DNA from: an uncultured Clostridia bacterium
GTDB taxonomy: Bacteria > Bacillota > Clostridia > Oscillospirales > CAG-272
Length of the DNA stretch: 58,837 nucleotides
Direction: 5' to 3'
Assembly (NCBI GenBank): GCA_947624995.1
Contig: CANQMS010000015.1
Span: 1 to 58,837 of the forward strand
A program made the translations under genes and the position numbers. Within the stretch, counting starts at the first letter, position 1. Each line of letters opens with the position of its first letter. The notes beneath the pieces are model-generated. The model did no database searches. It was not told where the DNA came from and saw nothing but the letters and a program-made list of their open reading frames with translations. This document shows positions 26,194 to 32,762 of the stretch, one piece after another.

Positions 26194-26221
26194 TGACTTT
26201 TTCCGCGTTTTCGGGTACGCT
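26130..26221 (+). promoter_or_regulatory. Candidate promoters of the XRE/cysteine-repeat gene
   Basis: An extended -10, TGGTATGAT (26130-26138), lies between operators 1 and 2. A second candidate is TTGACT (26193-26198), a 17-base spacer and TACGCT (26216-26221), overlapping operator 3. Either would be blocked by a protein on the palindromes. Confidence 0.45.
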
Positions 26222-26352
26222 TTTTTACGGTGAGCACAGGCCTATGCAGCACATATCCGATGAGAACGAAGAGGTTCGAGAATATGAGATTTGTTTTCGG
26301 GAAAGAGAAGAACGACCGCACGTGTGCGGATGGAAAAACGGAGGAAACGGAA

Positions 26353-27570
26353 ATGAAAAATACGTTTGCGTCAAAACTGAAGGAGCTGCGCCGCGAGCGC
26401 GGCATGGGGCAGGAACAGCTTGCGTCCGTGTGCGGCGTGAGCGTGCAGGCGGTGTCAAAGTGGGAGTGCGAACAGTCGTACCCTGATATTGAGCTTTTGG
26501 CGACTATCGCGGACACGTTCGGCGTCACGATAGACAGCCTTCTGCGCGCCGACAGGGAGGTCGGGAAGACCGCCGACGATACGGTCGCGGAGAAATTCGG
26601 CGTCAACAAGGATGAAATCGGCAGCGTCGACGTGCATATGAGCACGGGTGACGCGGAGCCTTCAGGCGGGGCGGGCGGTCTGCCGGATGACGGCGTTCTG
26701 CGAGTCGTGCAGTTTTTGGGCAGCCGCCCGCTCAGCGTACACGAGCTCGGGACGGACGGCGAGGTGATACCGCTCGCGCTCACGGGCGTCATCGGCGGCG
26801 GGGACGCGACCGAGATAAGGATAGAGATAATAGGCGACGCGGAGCTCGAAATCACGGACAACAGAGATGTGGGCGTCTCCGTCACGGCGGGCGGCGATGT
26901 GAATGTCGGCGAGAAGGGCAAAGGCGGAGATGTAAACGGTTCCGTCACCGCCGGGGGCGACGTCAACTGCGGTACGGTGAACGGTCCCGCGCGGGCGGGC
27001 GGCGACATAGACTGCGGCACAGTGAACGGTCCCGTGCAGGTAAGCGGCGACATCGACTGCGGCACGGTGAACGGTCCCGTCGAAGCCGGTGGAGACGTGG
27101 ACTGCGGAAATGTGACCGGAAACGTTAGCGCCGACGGGGACGTGAGCTGCGGCAACGTCTCCGGAAACGTCAAGGCAGGGGCGGATGTGAGCTGCGGCGA
27201 GGTCGAGGGCGACGTCTCCGCCGGAGGCGACGCGGTCTGCGGAGGCGTTGCCGGAGACGTGACGGCGGGCGGCGACGTCAACTGCGAAGACGTCGAGGGC
27301 GACGTGACGGCAGGCGGCGACGTCGAATGCGGCGGGATCGGCGGCGGCGCATTTGCGGACGGAGAAGTCAGCTGCGACGGCAGCGTCAGGATAGTGATGG
27401 GCGGCGAAAAGAAAAAGCGGGACGGATACAGCTTTGATATCCCCGATTTTTCGGGTCTCGGCGAGCAGATCAGCCGCACCGTAAACGAGGCGCTGGAGCA
27501 CGCGTTCGGCAAGAAAAAAGGGTCCGACGGCGAAAGCAAAGAAAGCAAAAATGATGACCGAAATCAATAA
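26353..27570 (+). CDS. XRE-type regulator fused to ten 15-residue Cys-ladder repeats
   Basis: A 405-residue protein. Residues 1-65 are an XRE helix-turn-helix (FASKLKELRRERGMGQEQLA, VSVQAVSKWE). About 80-175 is a linker with a beta-rich stretch. From residue 200 come ten units of 15 residues on the pattern AGGDVxCGxVxGxVx, each with one Cys at position 7 (C206, then every 15), as expected for a beta-solenoid stacking Cys in a ladder. A charged tail (KKKGSDGESKES) ends the protein. The frame is open to 26230, but GGAGGA before the ATG at 26353 and the HTH boundary fix the start. Probably binds the palindromes upstream. What the ladder senses (metal, redox, polymerisation) is unknown. Confidence 0.85.
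   Translation: MKNTFASKLKELRRERGMGQEQLASVCGVSVQAVSKWECEQSYPDIELLATIADTFGVTIDSLLRADREVGKTADDTVAEKFGVNKDEIGSVDVHMSTGDAEPSGGAGGLPDDGVLRVVQFLGSRPLSVHELGTDGEVIPLALTGVIGGGDATEIRIEIIGDAELEITDNRDVGVSVTAGGDVNVGEKGKGGDVNGSVTAGGDVNCGTVNGPARAGGDIDCGTVNGPVQVSGDIDCGTVNGPVEAGGDVDCGNVTGNVSADGDVSCGNVSGNVKAGADVSCGEVEGDVSAGGDAVCGGVAGDVTAGGDVNCEDVEGDVTAGGDVECGGIGGGAFADGEVSCDGSVRIVMGGEKKKRDGYSFDIPDFSGLGEQISRTVNEALEHAFGKKKGSDGESKESKNDDRNQ
26950..27399 (+). repeat. 45-bp coding tandem repeat, ten units
   Basis: Ten in-frame 45-bp units encode the 15-residue Cys repeats. The first four units keep the GGTNAACGGTCC-like core almost unchanged while later ones diverge at DNA level and keep the Gly, Asp and Cys positions, suggesting selection on the protein and recent duplication at the 5' end. 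Confidence 0.85.
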
Positions 27571-27626
27571 AAAGCTTTGAAAAGGGAGCGCGAGGGGAAA
27601 ACTTTCATCGAAAGTTTTCCCCTCGC
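27569..27626 (+). repeat. 57-bp hairpin repeat, copy 2 (plus orientation)
   Basis: AAAAGCTTTGAAAAGGGAGC is followed by a 17-bp perfect stem (27590-27606 with 27610-27626) and a 3-base loop. It is a diverged copy of 25966-26020 in opposite orientation. It begins at the XRE stop codon and has no T run. Confidence 0.75.
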
Positions 27627-27645
27627 ATCGTTCCGTTATATTCAC

Positions 27646-28008
27646 TCATTCCCCGATCTTAGTCCCGCACTTTTTGCAGTAGACGGAGTCGGTCGTGATC
27701 TCGGCGCCGCACTTCGGGCAGAGGCGGCGGTTCTTGAAGTCGGCGAGCTGCGCCCGGCAGTCGGCGACCTCGGCGTTTATCTCGGCGATGTCCGCCATCA
27801 GGTCGGAGATCGCCTCTGTCGTGTCGTCTCCCTCCATGACGGCGCTGTAATACAGCCTGCCGATGCCCTCGTATGTCATCGCGAGCTTCGTTTCGGCGAG
27901 GTGCAGGCGATATCGGACCTTGGCGGCGTTCGTTATCTCGCCCGCCTTTTTGACCGTGTAGTTCGCGGCGTCCGTCGCCGTCTTCGATACGTCATCCCAA
28001 AATCTCAT
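27646..28008 (-). CDS. Coiled-coil protein with C-terminal zinc ribbon
   Basis: A 120-residue protein starting MRFWDDVSKTATDAANYTVKKAGE, with a long helical, probably coiled-coil middle and a C-terminal zinc ribbon (LCPKCGAEI ... YCKKCGTKIGE). The frame extends to 28245, but GGAGGATCC before the ATG at 28008 and a consensus promoter just upstream set this start. Similar proteins are common in gut Clostridia; no function is known. Confidence 0.8.
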   Translation of the reverse strand: MRFWDDVSKTATDAANYTVKKAGEITNAAKVRYRLHLAETKLAMTYEGIGRLYYSAVMEGDDTTEAISDLMADIAEINAEVADCRAQLADFKNRRLCPKCGAEITTDSVYCKKCGTKIGE

Positions 28009-28051
28009 TGCGGATCCTCCTTTATTTATGTATATTTGGCTCCCCCTATAT

Positions 28052-28079
28052 ATTATACCGCGCGCGCACGAAATGTCAA
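28052..28079 (-). promoter_or_regulatory. Consensus promoter of the zinc-ribbon gene
   Basis: On the minus strand, TTGACA (28074-28079), a 16-base spacer and TATAAT (28052-28057). The remainder of 28080-28260 holds no recognised element. Confidence 0.8.
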
Positions 28080-28261
28080 ACCGAAATATGTCGCCGCGAT
28101 ATTTTATGCGTCCGGCATGATTTTTCCGGGAAATGTGCAAATGACAGAAATAATCGCTGTGATTTTGTGCAGATGCTCTTGATATTCGTTCATGAAATGT
28201 GTGCTGCGTATGATAATAAAAAGACAGGGCAAGACGCAGCCGCAAAAATAAGACTTATCCC

Positions 28262-28291
28262 GTATACGGAGGCGGCGTTCACGGCATAATA
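28262..28291 (+). promoter_or_regulatory. Sigma-G-like (forespore) promoter
   Basis: GTATA (28262-28266), an 18-base spacer and CATAATA (28285-28291) fit the GHATR / CATNMTA form of sigma-G promoters. A CCGTAT-N6-ATACGG dyad (28293-28310) lies between it and the gene. Confidence 0.55.
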
Positions 28292-28321
28292 ACCGTATAA
28301 GAACATACGGGGGATAAGCAT

Positions 28322-28768
28322 ATGAATATATCAAACGAGGAATACAAAAAATACGCCGACAAGGCGGCGAAAAAGTCGCCGTGCGCGAAGAACTGCGTTC
28401 ACGCGTTTCTTGTCGGCGGGCTGATATGCGTGATCGCGGAGGCGCTCGGCGCGCTTTATAAATTCTGGGGCGCCGAGGAAAAGGACGCCGCCGTGTACGC
28501 GTCGGTAACGCTTGTGTTTCTGGCGGCGCTCTTAACGGGCATCGGCATCTTTGACAATATCGCGAAATGGGCGGGGGCGGGAACGCTCGTCCCGATAACG
28601 GGATTCGCGAATGCCGTCGTCTCACCCGCCATCGACAACAAGGCGGAGGGCTGGGTGCTCGGCGTCGGCGCGAAGATATTCACGATAGCGGGACCGGTGA
28701 TCCTTTACGGAACGATGACGGGCGCCGTCTACGGGCTCATTTACTGGATCGTCACGCTTGTAAGATAA
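28322..28768 (+). CDS. spoVAC: Stage V sporulation protein AC
   Basis: A 148-residue membrane protein with the family core: NCVHAFLVGGLICVIAE, LLTGIGIFDNIAKWAGAGT, PITGFANAVVSPAID and GVGAKIFTIAGPVILYG. SpoVAC is part of the dipicolinic-acid channel in the forespore inner membrane. It is usually followed by spoVAD and spoVAE; here it stands alone and ends in a terminator. A GGGGGAT site precedes the ATG. It shows that the organism, or its recent ancestor, sporulates. Confidence 0.93.
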   Translation: MNISNEEYKKYADKAAKKSPCAKNCVHAFLVGGLICVIAEALGALYKFWGAEEKDAAVYASVTLVFLAALLTGIGIFDNIAKWAGAGTLVPITGFANAVVSPAIDNKAEGWVLGVGAKIFTIAGPVILYGTMTGAVYGLIYWIVTLVR

Positions 28769-28804
28769 AGGAAACAGGGCGGGTATTAACCGTCCTGTTT
28801 CCTT
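28768..28804 (+). terminator. Terminator of spoVAC
   Basis: AAGGAAACAGGGCGGG pairs with CCGTCCTGTTTCCTT around a 6-base loop; T-rich sequence follows after AAAAGGA. Confidence 0.65.
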
Positions 28805-28858
28805 AAAAGGATTTTTCGTTTCAATAAATTACGAAAATACCGTCGTCGTCAGATTCTA

Positions 28859-29209
28859 TTATTGATTTTTTTGTAACGAATTCAGTCGGCTCGTTTCCAT
28901 GTCTTCAACTGTAAAACTTCCATCGTTAATTTCGGACAAACGCTTTTTGATTTGCTCTAATATTGAAAGAAGTTCACACCTGATCTCTAATTCCTTTTCT
29001 TTATTGAACCAGCAGGTCTTATTATGAGAATCAAATTCATAGCAGCTGCTGTATAGTTCACAGCATCTCTTGTTAAGTTTTGTTAAAACTATATCATTGT
29101 CCACAACGGGGATTCCTGTCATAGGCTCCCCCGTTTCAGCATCACTGATCCAAATAGGACCCTGCATATAATCAAGCATAAGTTTTATCTTTTTCTTTAC
29201 AGTATTCAT
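28859..29209 (-). CDS. Possible immunity/antitoxin partner of the upstream nuclease-like protein
   Basis: A 116-residue, helix-rich soluble protein with four cysteines (RCCELYSSCYEF, KTCWFNKE) and no family I recognise. Its ATG overlaps the stop of the preceding gene by 4 bases, the arrangement typical of a toxin followed by its immunity gene. It is the last gene of the island operon. The immunity role is inferred only from this context. Confidence 0.5.
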   Translation of the reverse strand: MNTVKKKIKLMLDYMQGPIWISDAETGEPMTGIPVVDNDIVLTKLNKRCCELYSSCYEFDSHNKTCWFNKEKELEIRCELLSILEQIKKRLSEINDGSFTVEDMETSRLNSLQKNQ

Positions 29210-29655
29210 TTTCCATACCTACCTTTCAATTTAAGCGCCACGAAAATGTCAATCGGATAAGCTGATACGATAAAGCCATTTGTTCCCACACCGCTCAATA
29301 AATAATATTGTTCTTTATAGCGATAAAGTTTTTCAAAGCCTAAATGCCCGTTTTTATTTACAGTCCTTGTATACTCAATTGTACCATTTGAAAAAATCTC
29401 TTTTAAATGTTTTGGAATATCCTCCTCGCATACCCCGTGTTTATCCATAAAATCGCTGCCGTGCCGTTGAATAATATGTTCAAGACCTGCGGAAGGCGTT
29501 CCTATCTCTAACCATATAATTTGACCGTCAGCATCTTTTGTTATGAAGAGTATTTCTTCTCTATTTAGTTTTACGCCCTTCTTCTCAAGTTCTTCAATTA
29601 ATTCATTGTAAGCTCCTTTGGTTTTACCGAATCCGCCGTGAAATCCTCCTCCCAT
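29206..29655 (-). CDS. Nuclease-toxin-like protein (BECR/phage barnase-like, tentative)
   Basis: A 149-residue protein. After a Gly-rich start (MGGGFHGGFGKTKGAYNELI) comes a compact domain with WLEIGTPSAGLEHIIQRHG, a basic/aromatic strand FEKLYRYKEQYYLLSGVG and a C-terminal FIVSAYPI. The pattern 'GLEHI-x-x-RH ... K-x-x-x-Y' resembles Barnase-EndoU-ColicinE5/D-RelE type toxin domains, where His and Lys are catalytic. The short N-terminal part looks like the linker of a polymorphic toxin tip. It overlaps both neighbours (1 base with DUF4417, 4 with the partner). The assignment is tentative. Confidence 0.5.
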   Translation of the reverse strand: MGGGFHGGFGKTKGAYNELIEELEKKGVKLNREEILFITKDADGQIIWLEIGTPSAGLEHIIQRHGSDFMDKHGVCEEDIPKHLKEIFSNGTIEYTRTVNKNGHLGFEKLYRYKEQYYLLSGVGTNGFIVSAYPIDIFVALKLKGRYGK

Positions 29656-30320
29656 CAGGTGTTCACCACCCTTCTGCTCTGCATAAATTCACTGTCGAAT
29701 TGTAGTATTTCAATGCCTGCTTTTTTGTATGATGCAAATACCCCGTCCGGCGTTGCGCCATATACTACAACGGCTTTCGGTTCTAATGTATCAATCACGT
29801 ATTTTAAGCCGTTTATGAAATACTTGCGTTCTCGCAGCAGCCTCATACATCCGTGAGAGCCTACTGAGATTACTCCATGCTTAGCTATTCCGGCACAGGA
29901 TAACTCATATGTACGATCATCGCCAAAACGTATGTTTGGAATAACGGGCATACCATTTTCCTGCAGCCAAAAACCGATTGCTCGGTTTCGGTAAATATTC
30001 CATTGCTGCATAATCAGTGGCATATCACGATAGACACTGAAATCTGGTGAAATAATTCCCCTGAATTTCTTTAGGATGGGAAGATAAGTTTTAGGTCTAT
30101 TCCACAACCTTTCAAAGGCGACGTCATCCTCGTAAAAATGCACCCATGCATCATAATCCTTACTGCTGATCGCTTTAGAAAAAGCAATCAGCTTATTTGG
30201 CTTTTGCATTTCCGCCTTCAAGCATGGAATCTCAAGCGGACTATCGTAAGTCGCATTTTTTACTAAAAATGCGTGAAAAACGTCTTTGCACCCACTTCGA
30301 GTACAGTTTTCTTTTGACAT
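29655..30320 (-). CDS. DUF4417 protein
   Basis: A 221-residue protein matching DUF4417, which is often found in phage and accessory regions: FYEDDVAFERLWNRPKTYLP, GIISPDFSVYRDMP, NRAIGFWLQENG, PNIRFGDDRTYE, VSVGSHGCM and KAVVVYG. Its biochemical role is unknown. AAGGAGG lies 9 bases before the ATG. It is the first gene of a three-gene overlapping unit with the nuclease-like and partner genes. Confidence 0.8.
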   Translation of the reverse strand: MSKENCTRSGCKDVFHAFLVKNATYDSPLEIPCLKAEMQKPNKLIAFSKAISSKDYDAWVHFYEDDVAFERLWNRPKTYLPILKKFRGIISPDFSVYRDMPLIMQQWNIYRNRAIGFWLQENGMPVIPNIRFGDDRTYELSCAGIAKHGVISVGSHGCMRLLRERKYFINGLKYVIDTLEPKAVVVYGATPDGVFASYKKAGIEILQFDSEFMQSRRVVNT

Positions 30321-30356
30321 AATATTATGCCTCCTTAAAAATATTTTGAAAGCCTC

Positions 30357-30385
30357 TTGAAATAATTCTTTGGATGTGGCATAAT
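30357..30385 (+). promoter_or_regulatory. Promoter of the candidate small RNA
   Basis: TTGAAA (30357-30362), a 17-base spacer and CATAAT (30380-30385), on the strand opposite to all island genes. Confidence 0.6.
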
Positions 30386-30391
30386 ATTAGT

Positions 30392-30466
30392 ACCACTTAA
30401 TAGGATGCTTGCATCCGAAGAAAGGTGCTTTGCAAATTGCCGCAACCAATTTGTAAGGCACTTTTT
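30392..30466 (+). ncRNA. Candidate small RNA, about 75 nt
   Basis: Between a promoter ending at 30385 and a textbook terminator there is no open frame. The expected transcript has a short hairpin (GGATGC-tt-GCATCC, 30403-30416), a purine-rich single-stranded stretch and a 17-bp terminator stem (30423-30439 with 30447-30463, two or three wobbles) followed by T5. Neither neighbouring gene is on this strand, so the terminator has no other obvious client. Target unknown. Confidence 0.55.
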
Positions 30467-30490
30467 ATTTTCAAAAGCATTTTCACTTTT

Positions 30491-31009
30491 TTAATCTCTG
30501 TGCTTAAACTGATAAATTGCTGCGTCACGTGAAATACCACAAAAACGAGCAATTTCAGCAGGGGACATTCCCTCAGTCAAATGGTACGCTGCCATAAACT
30601 CCCCGGCAAAACATTTTGCCTGCCACTCGGGATCCATGTATGGCGGGACCTTTTTGGCATCGAAAGCACGCTGTAATTTAAAACCGCAGAAACATAGCAT
30701 GAAGTAATGAGCGATTTCATGGGCAATTGTCATGCGATCACGCCCTTTTCCGTCACAAGCGCGTTCGTAAACACTCTCTTTTATAAGAATGTTTCCTGAA
30801 CGTATGTCTGTCTCAGCGTGAACTCCTTTCGGCAAAGCGTTATCTTGAACGATCTCATAGTTGAAGTCATCAAAAATTTCCGCGAATACATCTAATAGTT
30901 CTACAATCGGTATCCACAGCTCATTTTCCAATCCGAGATGTTCGCGAAGTGCATTTGCAAGACATCTTAATTCTTTCCTGGATTTTGGTTCAACAATGTA
31001 GTCGGACAA
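30491..31009 (-). CDS. ImmA/IrrE-family metallopeptidase
   Basis: A 172-residue protein with the zinc-peptidase motif HEIAH and the ImmA-like stretches SGNILIKESVYERA and AKCFAGEFMAAYHL, then a short C-terminal helix-turn-helix-like end (SPAEIARFCGISRDAAIYQF). I start it at a TTG at 31009 because GGAGG lies 9 bases upstream; the frame is open further up but inside the XRE gene. It follows the XRE gene by 4 bases. Such peptidases cleave the partner repressor to derepress mobile elements or stress genes. Confidence 0.85.
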   Translation of the reverse strand: MSDYIVEPKSRKELRCLANALREHLGLENELWIPIVELLDVFAEIFDDFNYEIVQDNALPKGVHAETDIRSGNILIKESVYERACDGKGRDRMTIAHEIAHYFMLCFCGFKLQRAFDAKKVPPYMDPEWQAKCFAGEFMAAYHLTEGMSPAEIARFCGISRDAAIYQFKHRD

Positions 31010-31013
31010 AAAA

Positions 31014-31376
31014 TTAATCCTCCGTATGCTTTTGCAGAATATGGAATATCTTCCTTGCTGTTTCATCATCCAGAGAGTCGAACTTTCTCGCAAATGATAC
31101 GGCGAGCTGTCTGCTTTCTGTTGATGCATTCCGTATGTTCAGAGAAATAGTATCACTTGATTCCATGGCTGCATCTTTAATTTCCGAAATTTGCTCGGTG
31201 GAAAGCGAGTAAAGTTCTTTCAGCTTTGGAATCCATGATTCCGGCAGTTTCTTTTTTCCGTTCTCCACGGCAGAAAGAAAAGCAGATGAAACACCAAGCT
31301 TTTTTGCCATATCTCTCAGGATGTCACCTTCGCTCATTCTTATGCCTCTCAAAATCTTTCCCAGGCTTGTAAGCAT
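31014..31376 (-). CDS. XRE-family repressor
   Basis: A 120-residue protein with an N-terminal helix-turn-helix (GDILRDMAKKLGVSSAFLSAVENGKKKLP, about 17-45) and a helical C-terminal half (TESRQLAVSFARKFDSLDDETARKIFHIL). GGAGA lies before the ATG. It probably binds the TTAACC-N6-GGTTAA operators at its own promoter and is the likely target of the adjacent ImmA peptidase. Confidence 0.9.
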   Translation of the reverse strand: MLTSLGKILRGIRMSEGDILRDMAKKLGVSSAFLSAVENGKKKLPESWIPKLKELYSLSTEQISEIKDAAMESSDTISLNIRNASTESRQLAVSFARKFDSLDDETARKIFHILQKHTED

Positions 31377-31388
31377 AGCAGTATCTCC

Positions 31389-31454
31389 TTAACCTTATTT
31401 GGTTAATCTTATAATATCATATGCGAGTCTGCTTGTCAACCTATTTTGGTTAAC
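31389..31454 (-). promoter_or_regulatory. Autoregulated promoter with two operators
   Basis: On the minus strand, TTGACA (31434-31439), a 17-base spacer and TATTAT (31411-31416). Operator 1 is TTAACC-N6-GGTTAA (31389-31406), operator 2 GTCAACC-N6-GGTTAAC (31435-31454), 47 bp apart. One overlaps the -35, the other the start site. Confidence 0.85.
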
Positions 31455-31489
31455 TTTTTTGAAAATTTTCCTCAAATCTTTCCTACCGA

Positions 31490-31518
31490 TGGAAATACGC
31501 GCCTTTTTGTGGTATACT
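31490..31518 (+). promoter_or_regulatory. Possible promoter of sdaA
   Basis: TGGAAA (31490-31495), a 17-base spacer and TATACT (31513-31518). Confidence 0.5.
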
Positions 31519-31550
31519 TAGCATATAGACAAAGTTGGAGTATTTTTGAC

Positions 31551-32747
31551 GTGAGATCGCTTAAAGAATTATTCAGAATAGGGTACGGTCCGTCGAGTTC
31601 GCACACGATGGGACCTGCGCACGCGGCGGAGGAGCTTTTGCGCCGCGCGCCGGAGCTTGACGCGGCGCGCGTCATTTTGTACGGCTCGCTCGCAAAGACC
31701 GGGCGCGGGCACCGCACGGACGTGGCGATCCTCGAGGTGCTCGGGGAGGAGCGCGCCGAGATCGTCTTCGATACGGAAAAGACGGACCTCCCGCACGAAA
31801 ACACGCTCGACCTCATAGCGTACCGCGGGGGCGAGGAGATATACAGGATGCGGGCGATGTCCGTCGGCGGCGGCGCCGTTACGATCGAGGGAGAGACGGC
31901 GGAGGACGCGGGCGACGTATACCCGGAAAGGTCGTTTCTCGAAATATCGCGCGTGTGCCTCGAGAGACGGATCCGGCTCTCGGACTACGTCTTTTTGCGC
32001 GAGGGCGAAGAAATAAAGGAATATTTGGCGGAGGTCTGGCGCGCGATGACGGCGGCGGTCGACAGGGGCGTTTCTGCCGTCGGGGTGCTGCCCGGCGGGC
32101 TGAACGTCGAGCGCAAGGCGAGGTCGCTCTATCGCGGCGGATATACGGGCGAGCGCGACGCGGACAGGGAAAAGCGGCTCGTCAGCGCATACGCATACGC
32201 GGTCGCGGAGGAGAACGCCGGGGGCGGCATCGTTGTCACGGCGCCGACGTGCGGTGCGTGCGGCGTCCTGCCGGCGGCGCTGCGGTACTGCTCGGAGCTC
32301 GCGGGCGCGGGCGAGGAGCGGATCGTCCGCGCGCTCGCGGTCGGCGGGCTGTTCGGCAACATCGTGAAGGCGAACGCCTCGATCTCCGGCGCCGAATGCG
32401 GCTGCCAAGCGGAGATCGGCACCGCGACGTCGATGGCGGCGGGCGCGATATCGGAGCTTTACGGCATGACGATAGACAGAATAGAGTATGCGGCGGAGAC
32501 GGCGATGGAGCACCAGCTCGGGCTGACGTGCGATCCGGTCGCGGGTCTTGTGCAGATACCGTGCATCGAGCGCAACGCCGTCGCGGCGATGAGGGCGCTC
32601 GACTCCGTCATGCTGATGCGGTTTTTGACGGGGACGCGGAAGATATCGTTCGACCTTGTGACCGCGACGATGTACGAGACGGGGCGCGACCTTCATTCTC
32701 AGTACCGCGAGACCGCGGAGGGCGGGCTTGCCAAATTATATAAATAA
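31551..32747 (+). CDS. sdaA: L-serine ammonia-lyase, iron-sulfur-dependent, single chain
   Basis: A 398-residue protein combining the N-terminal beta domain (FRIGYGPSSSHTMGP; shorter than in E. coli SdaA) and the catalytic alpha domain, with cluster ligands in APTCGACGVLP, AECGCQAE and LTCDPVAG. It deaminates serine to pyruvate. The frame is open upstream from 31446, but the GTG at 31551 matches the family N-terminus and has a GGAG site. The product 2-aminoacrylate is a substrate of RidA, encoded 4 kb downstream. Confidence 0.9.
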   Translation: MRSLKELFRIGYGPSSSHTMGPAHAAEELLRRAPELDAARVILYGSLAKTGRGHRTDVAILEVLGEERAEIVFDTEKTDLPHENTLDLIAYRGGEEIYRMRAMSVGGGAVTIEGETAEDAGDVYPERSFLEISRVCLERRIRLSDYVFLREGEEIKEYLAEVWRAMTAAVDRGVSAVGVLPGGLNVERKARSLYRGGYTGERDADREKRLVSAYAYAVAEENAGGGIVVTAPTCGACGVLPAALRYCSELAGAGEERIVRALAVGGLFGNIVKANASISGAECGCQAEIGTATSMAAGAISELYGMTIDRIEYAAETAMEHQLGLTCDPVAGLVQIPCIERNAVAAMRALDSVMLMRFLTGTRKISFDLVTATMYETGRDLHSQYRETAEGGLAKLYK

Positions 32748-32762
32748 ACGGAGGAAAAAGCG

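Larger units (their letters stand above)
28859..31454. other. AT-rich accessory island
   Basis: From just after spoVAC to just before sdaA the sequence becomes strikingly AT-rich with a different codon preference, then returns to GC-rich. All five genes are on the minus strand: XRE, ImmA-like peptidase, DUF4417, nuclease-toxin-like and partner. A plus-strand small RNA candidate lies between the second and third. I see no integrase or clear direct repeats, so it is an acquired cassette or element remnant rather than a complete mobile element. Confidence 0.7.

Noticed and set aside
26950-27399. CRISPR-like regular repeats
   Set aside because: The 45-bp units are contiguous, in frame and without spacers; they encode protein repeats.
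26178-27548. A 456-codon minus-strand frame rich in Ser, Pro and Thr opposite the Cys-repeat regulator
   Set aside because: It is the antisense image of the repeats. The plus strand has a ribosome site, an HTH domain and operators; the minus frame has none.
28859-31454. Complete prophage or integrative element
   Set aside because: No integrase, structural, replication or transfer gene and no clear attachment repeats; only an accessory island can be supported.
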